From Streptomyces sp. NRRL F-5123 (GTDB lineage: Bacteria > Actinomycetota > Actinomycetes > Streptomycetales > Streptomycetaceae), in contig NZ_JOHY01000017.1 in NCBI RefSeq assembly GCF_000721495.1, forward strand, positions 43,841-107,840: a stretch of DNA of 64,000 nucleotides. Direction: 5' to 3'. The notes beneath the pieces were generated by a model, which did no database searches, had not been told where the DNA came from, and saw only the letters and a list, made by a program, of their open reading frames with translations. Of the stretch, positions 1-7,132 are shown piece after piece; the first letter of the stretch is position 1; each line of letters opens with the position of its first letter. A program made the position numbers and the translations under genes.

Positions 1-582
1 ACCAACCGCAAGGCGTGCGACACCACCGGTACCGCGACCGACGCGGGCTACCCCGAGGCGACGTACACCCTGGACGTCGCCCACCGGGCGCGGGCCCTGC
101 TGGAGGCGCGCGGCGCGAAGGTGATCCTCACCTACGACGGCGACCGCCCGTACGGCCCCTGCGTCGACGAGCGGGCCCGGACGGGCAACGCGGCACACGC
201 CGACGCCGCCCTGTCCATCCACGCCGACGGGGCGCCGGCCGACAAGTTCGGCTTCCACGTGATCGCGCCCAAGTCCCTGCACAAGGGCGCGGCCGACACC
301 CGCGCCGTCGCGGCGCCCTCGCTGCGGCTGGCGACCACCCTGCGGTCGCACTTCAACGCCGTGACCGGCGAGCCGCTCGCCAACTACCTCGGCGGCAAGG
401 GACTGACCGTCCGCGACGACCTCGGCGGGCTCAACCTCACGACCGTGCCGAAGGTCTTCATCGAGTGCGGCAACATGCGCAACGCGCACGACGCCGCCGA
501 GATGACCGACCCGGCGTGGCGGCAGAAAGCCGCCGAGGGGATCGCCGACGGGCTCACCGCCTTCCTGGAAGGGAAGAGGTGA
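1..582 (+). CDS. N-acetylmuramoyl-L-alanine amidase (Amidase_3), 3' part
   Basis: The start lies upstream of the window; 193 residues are visible. They match the catalytic domain of zinc-dependent Amidase_3 enzymes, which cut the bond between N-acetylmuramic acid and L-alanine in peptidoglycan. Visible active-site elements are a zinc-ligand Glu in YPEATY (about residue 19), a zinc-ligand His in SIHADG (residue 74) and the catalytic Glu in FIECGNMRN (residue 155). The domain is complete to its C-terminus. The first zinc His and any export signal would be in the missing part. Family knowledge suggests an exported cell-wall hydrolase. The next gene starts 191 bp downstream. Confidence 0.85.
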   Translation, partial: TNRKACDTTGTATDAGYPEATYTLDVAHRARALLEARGAKVILTYDGDRPYGPCVDERARTGNAAHADAALSIHADGAPADKFGFHVIAPKSLHKGAADTRAVAAPSLRLATTLRSHFNAVTGEPLANYLGGKGLTVRDDLGGLNLTTVPKVFIECGNMRNAHDAAEMTDPAWRQKAAEGIADGLTAFLEGKR

Positions 583-773
583 CAGGGCTGTAGCAGTCCG
601 GTATGGATCGTGCACCAATGCTCATACGAGGCCACCCGGTCAAGATCGTCCTCGTACCATGGGGCACCTCCCCGAACTCGACGGTGCCAGGGCGCACATG
701 CCGCACCCGCGGCGGATGCGAGAGCACGACATTCACCAGCAGAAGCAGTACCGACAAAGGACAGGACCCTGAC

Positions 774-1589
774 GTGAACATCCGCTCCCTGACCCGAGGA
801 GACGGCGCGGTGATCGGAGCAGCGGCGCTGCTGCTCATCGCTTCCTTCCTGCCGTACATCAGCATCGACTCGCAGTACGGGTCCGGGTCCAAGAACCTGT
901 GGCACTCGGACTTCTTCCCGACCATGCCCTCGGTCACGCTGACGGCCGTCGCTGCCGCCGGCGCCGTGTTCGCCTCCCGCGCGCCGCAGTTCAACGGCAA
1001 GCAGGTGCTGGGGCTGTCGTTCAAGCAGTGGTCGGTGGCGCTGGCGCTCTTCTCCGGCTGGACGGCCGTGTGGGCGGTGCTGTTCACCGACTTCGGTCCG
1101 TACGACAAGGGTGCGGGCGCCTGGCTGAGCCTGGTCTTCGGCCTGGTCATCGCGGTCGTCGCGCCGCTGTCGGACCGCCTGCCGGCCCTCAAGGCCCCGC
1201 TGGCGAGCGCGCCCGCCCCGGCCGGGCAGCAGCCCTACGCGGTGGGCGGCCCGTCCTACGGCGCCACCCCGCAGCAGGCCGGCTACGGCTACCCGGGCGG
1301 CGCGCAGTCCGTCGACCCGAACTTCGGCCAGCAGCCGTACGGTGCGCAGACCGCCGCCCCGCAGGCCCCGCAGCCGACCGCCGCGGCGTCGGACTTCAGC
1401 GCCTTCTGGTTCGCGGTGCCGGTGCCGCGCCCGCTGTACGCCGAGGACGGCTCCGGCGCGCAGATCGCCGAACTGACCCCGGGCACCTGGTACCTCGCGG
1501 TCGACCAGCGCGGTGCGCAGCTCATCGCGCAGACCCAGGACGGGCGCCGCGGCGTCCTCCAGGACAGCAGCGGCATCCAGCGCGGCTGA
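774..1589 (+). CDS. Membrane protein, four TM segments plus Gln/Pro-rich linker (DUF5336-like)
   Basis: The 271-residue protein has about four hydrophobic segments in its first 145 residues, then a low-complexity Gln/Ala/Pro/Gly/Tyr linker (about 150-205) and a compact C-terminal part with FWFAVP and GTWYLAVDQRGAQL. The GTG at 774 is chosen because the first membrane helix follows directly and AAAGGACAGG lies upstream. A longer in-frame extension to 603 reads as non-coding. This layout is seen in actinobacterial membrane proteins annotated DUF5336. The biochemical function is unknown. It stands alone and ends at a strong hairpin. Confidence 0.75.
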   Translation: MNIRSLTRGDGAVIGAAALLLIASFLPYISIDSQYGSGSKNLWHSDFFPTMPSVTLTAVAAAGAVFASRAPQFNGKQVLGLSFKQWSVALALFSGWTAVWAVLFTDFGPYDKGAGAWLSLVFGLVIAVVAPLSDRLPALKAPLASAPAPAGQQPYAVGGPSYGATPQQAGYGYPGGAQSVDPNFGQQPYGAQTAAPQAPQPTAAASDFSAFWFAVPVPRPLYAEDGSGAQIAELTPGTWYLAVDQRGAQLIAQTQDGRRGVLQDSSGIQRG

Positions 1590-1616
1590 ACCGTATCTCC
1601 TCCGGCACGCCACGAC

Positions 1617-1646
1617 GGCCGGCCACCCCGCACCGGGGCGGCCGGC
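1617..1646. terminator. GC-rich hairpin after the four-TM protein gene
   Basis: Two 14-base arms, GGCCGGCCACCCCG and CGGGGCGGCCGGCC, pair with one G-U-type mismatch around a 2-base loop, 27 bases after the stop codon. There is no U tract, as is usual for Streptomyces terminators. Confidence 0.6.
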
Positions 1647-1650
1647 CGCC

Positions 1651-1690
1651 GTTCTCCCCCAGAGTTCCGCCTGGGAGGTGTCCCCACGCG
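1651..1690. repeat. Dispersed palindromic repeat, copy 1
   Basis: This copy contains CCCCCAGAGTTCCGCCTGGG followed by AGGTGTCCCCACGCG. The same imperfectly palindromic module recurs at 4121-4190, 10716-10905, 11002-11073, 18978-19012 and 28305-28346. Here it lies between the terminator at 1617 and the small membrane gene at 1735. Confidence 0.7.
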
Positions 1691-1734
1691 CAGGGGCCGG
1701 GTTTCGAACGCCCGATCGCGGCAAGACGGCCGTC

Positions 1735-2019
1735 ATGTACAGACGTTACGGCGGAAACCCCGCCGCGGCGATCATCCTCATCGCCGCAGACATCGCTGCG
1801 CTGATCCTCGTACTGTGGATCATCTTCTTCGTCTTCGACGCCAACCGGGCCAACGACCTGGTGAACTGGGTCCACCACTCGGCGAACTGGCTGGCCACGT
1901 GGTCGAGGGACCTCTTCACCCCGGACAACGCGAAGTGGCGCACCGTGCTCAACTACGGCCTGCCCGCCGTGATCTACCTGGCCGTCGCCCAGGCGGTAGC
2001 CGGCCGGGTCAACCGCTAG
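1735..2019 (+). CDS. Small membrane protein (94 aa), function unknown
   Basis: A hydrophobic helix (about residues 9-32) is followed by a Trp/Asn/His-rich amphipathic segment (WVHHSANWLATWSRDLF) and a second weaker hydrophobic segment near the C-terminus. The ATG at 1735 is chosen because the sequence before it runs through the dispersed repeat. No strong ribosome site is seen. The type is common in Streptomyces genomes but I cannot assign a function. It is convergent with the toroid protein gene at 2068. Confidence 0.65.
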   Translation: MYRRYGGNPAAAIILIAADIAALILVLWIIFFVFDANRANDLVNWVHHSANWLATWSRDLFTPDNAKWRTVLNYGLPAVIYLAVAQAVAGRVNR

Positions 2020-2067
2020 TGCTGTGACCGGGAGGCTTTGCCGGACACGGCCCGGGCGTCGGGTGGT

Positions 2068-3177
2068 TCAGCGGACCCGGGGCGGGCAGCAGCCGGGCGC
2101 AAGGCCGTTCGGCAGCCGCTCCGCCCCGAAGACGGCGGTGGTCGCCTCGTCCCCCCCGAGTGCGGCCACCGCCAACAGCAGCGCGCCCGCCGTCCAGGTG
2201 GTGCGCTCCACGGGCCAGAAGGCGTCGTCGTCGAAGACGTAGCCGGTCCAGTACAGGCCGTCGTCCGCGCGCAGGTGCTGGATGTCGGCGAGTATCCGCA
2301 CCGCGCGGTCCGACTCCCCCACCGCCCACAGCGCCAGGGCCAGTTCGGCGCTCTCCCCGCCGGTCACCCACGGGTTGGGCAGCACGCAGCGCACCCCGAG
2401 CCCGGGCACCACGAAGCGGGACCAGCCCTCCTCGATACGCGCCAGCGCGCGCGGGCCGCGCAGCGCGCCGGACAGCACCGGGTAGTACCAGTCCATCGAG
2501 TAGCGGGACTTGTCGAGGAAGCGCTCGGGGTGCCGGCGGATCGCGTGGCCCAGCGCGCCGGTCGCCAGCTCCCAGTCCGGCTGCGGCTCCTCGCGGTGCT
2601 CGGCCAGGGCCAGCGCGCAGCGCAGCGCCTGGTGCACCGACGAACTCCCGGTCAGCAGCGCGTCGGTGACGACGGCGCCGCCGTCCCCCGCGTCGCCGGC
2701 CGCCTCCCGCTTCCAGCCGATCTGCCCGCCGGGCTGCTGGAGGGCGAGCACGAACTCCATCGCGGCCACGACCGTCGGCCACATCCGGTCGGCGAACGCG
2801 TCGTCGCCGGTGGACAGGTAGTGGTGCCAGACGCCGACGGCGACGTACGCGCAGAAGTTGGACTCGCGGGCCCGGTCCACCGGGCGCGCCGGGTCGCCGT
2901 CCTGGTAGGCGGCGAACCACCCGCCGTCCGGCTGCTGGTGGCGGGCGAGCCAGGTGTACGCGGCCTCCGCCGCGTCCCGCTCGCCCGCGGCGTCCAGCGC
3001 CATCGCGGCCTCGATGTGGTCCCACGGGTCGAGGTGGTGGCCGGGGAACCACGGGATCGCCCCGTCCGGCCGCTGCGCGGCGAGCACCGCGTCCACGGTC
3101 CGCTCGGCCTGCTCGACGGTGAGCACGCCGGGCAGCACCAGCCGTTCGGTGCCGCGCCGCCGCTCGGCCCTGGTCAC
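2068..3177 (-). CDS. Alpha-alpha-toroid protein (prenyltransferase / glycosidase-like fold)
   Basis: The 369-residue protein has repeated helical-hairpin motifs of the six-hairpin toroid type, such as QRPDGAIPWFPG, HQQPDGGWFAAYQDG and DGLYWTGYVFDDDAFWPVERTTW. Related proteins are often labelled prenyltransferase because of the shared fold, but I see no prenyl-diphosphate-binding motif, and a carbohydrate-active role would fit the neighbouring glycosyltransferase equally well. The GTG start at 3177 overlaps the methyltransferase stop by 4 bases (GTGA). It is the last gene of the three-gene operon running from 5476. No signal peptide is seen, so it is probably cytoplasmic. Confidence 0.75.
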   Translation of the reverse strand: MTRAERRRGTERLVLPGVLTVEQAERTVDAVLAAQRPDGAIPWFPGHHLDPWDHIEAAMALDAAGERDAAEAAYTWLARHQQPDGGWFAAYQDGDPARPVDRARESNFCAYVAVGVWHHYLSTGDDAFADRMWPTVVAAMEFVLALQQPGGQIGWKREAAGDAGDGGAVVTDALLTGSSSVHQALRCALALAEHREEPQPDWELATGALGHAIRRHPERFLDKSRYSMDWYYPVLSGALRGPRALARIEEGWSRFVVPGLGVRCVLPNPWVTGGESAELALALWAVGESDRAVRILADIQHLRADDGLYWTGYVFDDDAFWPVERTTWTAGALLLAVAALGGDEATTAVFGAERLPNGLAPGCCPPRVR

Positions 3178-3935
3178 GCGGGGGCGTCCAGCGACTCGTC
3201 GAACACCACGGCCGTGTCCGGCAGTTGGGGCTTGGTCGCGTAGGCCACGAAGCTCTTGCCGATCAGCGGGTTGAGCGCCTGCTCGGCCAGCCGGGTGGCC
3301 AGCGGCTTCTTCATGATGTCCCACACCAGCAGCTTGTGGTAAAGCTTCACCGGCAGCGCCTTGTCGTTGTCGACGCCGACCGCGCACTTGATCCACCAGT
3401 ACGGCGCGTGCAGGCCGTGCGCGTGGTGCGTGCCGTACGGGCGCAGGCCCGCCTCCCGCATCCGCTCCAGCAGTTCGTCGGCCTTGTAGATGCGGATGTG
3501 GCCGCCCTCGACCTCGTGGTAGGCGTCGGAGAGCGCCCAGCAGACCTTCTCCGGCCCGTAGCGCGGCACGGTCACGGCGATACGGCCGCCGGGCCGCAGC
3601 ACCCGCACCATCTCGGCGAGCACGCCCTTGTCGTCGGGGATGTGCTCCATCACCTCGGAGATGATCACGACGTCGAAGCTGTCGTCGGGGAACGGGAGGT
3701 GGTGGGCGTCGCCCTCCATGGCCACCGCGCTCGCCCCCGCGGGCGCCTCGCCGGCCTCCCGCATCGCCGCGAACCACTTCGCGACCTCGCGGATCTCGTC
3801 GCCGTTGCGGTCCAGCGCGACGACCCGGGCGCCGCGGCGGTAGCACTCGAAGGCGTGCCGGCCGCCGCCGCAGCCGAGGTCCAGCACGCGGTCGCCTTCG
3901 GCAACGGGGAAGCGGGTGAAGTCGACGGTCAGCAT
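3174..3935 (-). CDS. Class I SAM-dependent methyltransferase (Methyltransf_11 type)
   Basis: The 253-residue protein has the Rossmann methyltransferase signature VLDLGCGGGRHAFE (motif I, about residues 17-30), an acidic strand end at VVALDRNG (motif II), a GDAHHLPF segment and FDVVIISEVMEHI (motif IV region). The substrate is unknown; the setting suggests a glycosylated lipid or polyol intermediate. The ATG at 3935 is preceded by GGGGAG. The start lies inside the 3' end of the glycosyltransferase gene (7-base overlap) and the stop overlaps the toroid gene by 4 bases, so the three genes are probably translationally coupled. Confidence 0.85.
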   Translation of the reverse strand: MLTVDFTRFPVAEGDRVLDLGCGGGRHAFECYRRGARVVALDRNGDEIREVAKWFAAMREAGEAPAGASAVAMEGDAHHLPFPDDSFDVVIISEVMEHIPDDKGVLAEMVRVLRPGGRIAVTVPRYGPEKVCWALSDAYHEVEGGHIRIYKADELLERMREAGLRPYGTHHAHGLHAPYWWIKCAVGVDNDKALPVKLYHKLLVWDIMKKPLATRLAEQALNPLIGKSFVAYATKPQLPDTAVVFDESLDAPA

Positions 3936-5476
3936 GTGCTGCTCCCCGTTCCGGGTGCGTTGGCGTTTCCGGGCCCCCCGTGCGGGGAGCTGCGCTCTGC
4001 GGTGGGGGCCGAGCCACCAGGGGCGCGGCGGGCCCCCACCGGGGCGAGGGGCGCCGCCGACCCGAGGGGGCTGTTGCTGTCGATGCCGGACCACCGGCCG
4101 GTGGGTGGTTGCTCGCTCCGCTCTCCCCCAGAGCTTCGCCTGGGAGGTGCCCCCACCCCAAAGCTTCGCCCGGGAGATGCCCCCACGCGCCCCTGGTGGT
4201 GGGGGCCCTCCGCGGAGTTGCCGTACGCCGCGATCGCCTCGCGGTACAGCTCCGCCGTCCGGGCAGCGGCGCGGGCCCAGGTGAAGTGGGTCAGGACGCG
4301 GGCGCGGCCCGCGGCGCCGAGGCGGCTGCGGAGGGCGGGGTCGGCGAGGGCGCGGTCGAGGGCCGCGGAGAGGGCGGGGGCGTCGCCCGGCGGGACCGCG
4401 AGGCAGGTCTCCCCGTCGGGCCCGGCGACCTCGGGGACGGCGCCGCCGGTGGTGGCGACCAGGGCCGTACCGGTCGCCATCGCCTCCGCGGCGGGGAGCG
4501 AGAAGCCCTCGTAGAGCGACGGCACGCACGCGACCTGGGCGCTGCGGATGAGGTCGACCAGCTCCGCGTCGCTTATGCCCTTGACGAAGTCGACCGCCCC
4601 TTCGAGCCCGTAGCGCCCGATCGCCTCGGCGACGGGCCCGGCTTCGGGGCGCTTGCCGACGACGACCAGGTGCGCGTCCGGGTGCGCCGCCCGGACCTTC
4701 GCGAGCGCCTCGACGAGGAAGACCAGGCCCTTGAGGGGCACGTCGGCGCTGGAGGTCGTGACGATCCGGCCGGGCACCTCGGGCACCGCCGGGTCGGGGC
4801 TGAAGAGCGCGGTGTCGGCGCCGATCGGCACGGTGTGCACACGCTCCGGCCGCACCCCGAGGTCCGCGGTGATCTCGGCGCTGGACGAGCCGGAGACGGT
4901 GAGCACGGACGGGAGCCGCCGGGCCACCCGCTTCTGCATCCGCGTGAAGCCGTACCAGCGGCGTACGGACGCGCGCCGCCGCCAGTCCTGCGCGGCGGCC
5001 AGTTCCAGCCGCCGGTCGACGGTGACGGGGTGGTGGATCGTGGTGACGAGCGGCATCCGCAGGCCCAGCAGCCCGTAGCCGAGTGTCTGGTTGTCGTGGA
5101 CGACGTCGAAGTCGGCGCGGCGGGCGGCGAGATGGCGGCGGGCCCGCAGGCTGAAGGTGAGCGGCTCGGGGAAGCCGCCGGTCCACATGGTGGCGACCTC
5201 CAGCGCGTCGATCCAGTCGCGGTATTCGCCGCGCGAGGGCGTACGGAACGGGTCCGGCTGGCGGTAGAGGTCGAGGCTGGGCAGCTCGGTGAGGGTCACG
5301 CCCGCGCCGACCGCGTCGAGGACGGGGTAGGGCTGGGCGCCGATCACCTCGACGCCGTGGCCGAGCGCCGCCAGCTCGCGGGACAGGTGCCGTACGTAGA
5401 CGCCCTGGCCGCCGCAGTACGGGTTGCCCTTGTAGCTCAGCAGCGCGATCCGCAGCGGTCTGGAATCTGCCGTCAC
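3929..5476 (-). CDS. GT4-family glycosyltransferase with repeat-derived C-terminal extension
   Basis: The 515-residue protein is a GT-B-fold retaining glycosyltransferase. It has an N-terminal NPYCGGQGVYVRHLSREL acceptor-side motif, PIGADTALFSP between domains, and the family donor-binding segment PSLYEGFSLPAAEAMA with ALVATTGGAVPE (about residues 325-355). Catalytic homology ends near AAYGNSAEG (about residue 424). The last ~90 residues are Gly/Pro/Ser/Arg-rich and are translated straight through the palindromic repeat at 4121-4190. GTG at 5476 is preceded by GAAGGGGG. This is the first gene of the operon and is divergent from the TetR gene, with a KstR-type operator between them. Confidence 0.85.
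   Translation of the reverse strand: MTADSRPLRIALLSYKGNPYCGGQGVYVRHLSRELAALGHGVEVIGAQPYPVLDAVGAGVTLTELPSLDLYRQPDPFRTPSRGEYRDWIDALEVATMWTGGFPEPLTFSLRARRHLAARRADFDVVHDNQTLGYGLLGLRMPLVTTIHHPVTVDRRLELAAAQDWRRRASVRRWYGFTRMQKRVARRLPSVLTVSGSSSAEITADLGVRPERVHTVPIGADTALFSPDPAVPEVPGRIVTTSSADVPLKGLVFLVEALAKVRAAHPDAHLVVVGKRPEAGPVAEAIGRYGLEGAVDFVKGISDAELVDLIRSAQVACVPSLYEGFSLPAAEAMATGTALVATTGGAVPEVAGPDGETCLAVPPGDAPALSAALDRALADPALRSRLGAAGRARVLTHFTWARAAARTAELYREAIAAYGNSAEGPHHQGRVGASPGRSFGVGAPPRRSSGGERSEQPPTGRWSGIDSNSPLGSAAPLAPVGARRAPGGSAPTAERSSPHGGPGNANAPGTGSSTC
4121..4190. repeat. Dispersed palindromic repeat, copy 2 (double), inside a CDS
   Basis: Two adjacent units, CAGAGCTTCGCCTGGGAGGT and AAAGCTTCGCCCGGGAGATG, each end in GCCCCCAC. 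They lie within the 3' end of the glycosyltransferase reading frame and encode part of its non-conserved tail. Confidence 0.75.
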
Positions 5477-5527
5477 TCCGGCCCCCTTCGCAGCGATTGA
5501 GCCGGAGCGTAACCGGTCGCGCTAATC

Positions 5528-5541
5528 TAGAACAAGTTTCA
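5528..5541. promoter_or_regulatory. KstR-type operator (TnnAACnnGTTnnA)
   Basis: TAGAACAAGTTTCA fits the published KstR consensus TnnAACnnGTTnnA at every fixed position and sits within a longer imperfect palindrome (TCTAGAAC / GTTTCAGA). It lies 51 bp from the glycosyltransferase start and about 100 bp from the TetR start, as expected for a site controlling both divergent transcripts. Confidence 0.7.
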
Positions 5542-5641
5542 GACTCGATGGTACAGAGGGTGGATCACCCGGCAACCGGACGGCCCCCCGCGGGCCCGCC
5601 CGGGGCGCGCGGGGCCGCCTGCGTGACGGACGGACGTGCCC

Positions 5642-6298
5642 ATGGACCGCATGACCGGCGGTGTGACCGGCGGGACCGGCGTGCCCGGTGGAACCAGTGT
5701 GACCGGTGCAGCCGGTGTGTCCAGTTTGTCGCGGCTGACCGTACGGCAGGAGGCCCGCCGGCGGCGCATCCTGGAGGCCAGCACCCGGCTCGCCGCCGGG
5801 GGCGGCTTCGACGCGGTCCAGATGCGGGAAGTGGCCGAGGAGTCCGGGGTCGCGCTCGGCACGCTCTACCGCTACTTCCCGTCCAAGATCCATCTGCTGG
5901 TCGCGGTCATGCAGGACCAGCTCGGGCGGCTGCACGGCACGCTGCTGGACCGCCCGCCGGCCGCCTCGACCCCCGGCGAGCGGGTGGCCGAAACACTGCT
6001 GCGCGCCTTCCGCGCGCTGCAGCGCGAACCGCTGCTGGCGGAGGCGATGGTGCGGGCGGTGATCTTCGCCGACCGGTCGGTGCGCGAGGACGTCGACACC
6101 GTGTCGGTGCTGACCCGGGCGATCATCCTGGACGCGATGCGGCTGCCCGGGGAGCCGAGCGCGGAGTGCCTCTCGGCCGTTCGGGTGGTCGAGCACACCT
6201 GGCACGCGGCGCTGGTCAGCTGGCTGACCGACCGCGCGGCGGTGCGGCAGGTGCAGACGGACATCAGGACGGTGTGCCGGCTGGTCCCGGCGGAGTGA
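5642..6298 (+). CDS. TetR-family regulator, KstR-like
   Basis: The 218-residue regulator has a Gly/Thr-rich leader of about 30 residues and then a TetR DNA-binding domain with REVAEESGVALGTLYRYFPS (about residues 65-84), very close to the KstR recognition region as I know it. The C-terminal helical ligand domain (90-218) is of typical length. KstR proteins in mycobacteria and rhodococci respond to acyl-CoA-type steroid intermediates. No steroid genes are present here, so the ligand is unknown. ATG 5642 is used; GTG 5636 is possible. It is divergent from the glycosyltransferase operon and probably autoregulated through the operator at 5528. Confidence 0.85.
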   Translation: MDRMTGGVTGGTGVPGGTSVTGAAGVSSLSRLTVRQEARRRRILEASTRLAAGGGFDAVQMREVAEESGVALGTLYRYFPSKIHLLVAVMQDQLGRLHGTLLDRPPAASTPGERVAETLLRAFRALQREPLLAEAMVRAVIFADRSVREDVDTVSVLTRAIILDAMRLPGEPSAECLSAVRVVEHTWHAALVSWLTDRAAVRQVQTDIRTVCRLVPAE

Positions 6299-6475
6299 AA
6301 CGGCGGGCGCGGTGTCACCCACACGGGTGGCGCGAAGCGCTCGGCGGCGCGCGCCCCCCGAAAGCATCTCATCCACCCCTGTCTGCCTCCGAATGACGTG
6401 AATCAGGGTCCTCCTGGACAACTCGCCAGGGTAGGAATGGACCGCTCCCTTCCGGTCCCGCCCGTGAGGACCGGT

Positions 6476-7132
6476 ATGCGCCGAGACAAGGGGAAGGCCG
6501 AGTTGATACACGTTCTGGTGGCCCATGACACCAGCCTGATGCGGTCCGCACTGGCGGCGCTGCTGGGCAACGAGCCGGATTTCGTGGTGACCGACACGGG
6601 GTGGTGCCAGATGGGTGAGCCGGGGCGATGTCCCGGCTCACAGGTGTCCGTGGTGGACGCGGACTGTCCCGGCTGGCGCCGGCACACCGACCTGTACGCG
6701 ACCCCCGGCGCCGGAGTGCGCGGGCTCGCGGACGGCGCCGGCGGCGGGCGCAGCGCGGTCATCGTCCTGACCAGCAGCGGCAAGCCGGGCAACCTGCGGC
6801 GGGCGTACGCGGCGAACGCGCTCGGCTTCGTCAACAAGGACCGCTCCGCGGACCGCTTACCGGCGGCGATACGCCGCGTCGCGGAGGGGAAACGGTTCGT
6901 CGACGAGTCGCTGGCGGTGGAGTTCCTGCAAGCCGCGGACATGCCGCTGACGCCGCGCGAGCTGAGCGTGCTGTCGCTCAGCGCGGAGGGCGCGTCCGTG
7001 ACGGAGATCGCGCGCAGCCTGCACCTGTGCAACGGCACGGTGCGCAACTACCTCGCGGCCATCACCCGGAAGACGGGGGCGCGCAACAGGGTGGACGCGA
7101 TCAGGATCTCCCGCTTCGCGGGGTGGGTGTGA
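6476..7132 (+). CDS. ramR: RamR/AmfR-like LuxR-type response regulator with a TTA codon
   Basis: The 218-residue protein has a receiver-like N-terminal domain (HVLVAHDTSLMRSALAALL, VVDADCPGW, VIVLTSSG, ALGFVNKD) and a LuxR/FixJ helix-turn-helix near the C-terminus (LTPRELSVLSLSAEG, VTEIARSLHLCNGTVRNYL). RamR in S. coelicolor and AmfR in S. griseus activate the SapB-type lanthipeptide operon; assignment here rests on domain layout and position beside the ramC-S-A-B genes. ATG 6476 follows GAGGA by 5 bases. Codon 128 (6857-6859) is TTA, the rare leucine codon read by the bldA tRNA. The gene is convergent with, and overlaps by 32 bp, the downstream ABC transporter gene. Confidence 0.8.
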   Translation: MRRDKGKAELIHVLVAHDTSLMRSALAALLGNEPDFVVTDTGWCQMGEPGRCPGSQVSVVDADCPGWRRHTDLYATPGAGVRGLADGAGGGRSAVIVLTSSGKPGNLRRAYAANALGFVNKDRSADRLPAAIRRVAEGKRFVDESLAVEFLQAADMPLTPRELSVLSLSAEGASVTEIARSLHLCNGTVRNYLAAITRKTGARNRVDAIRISRFAGWV

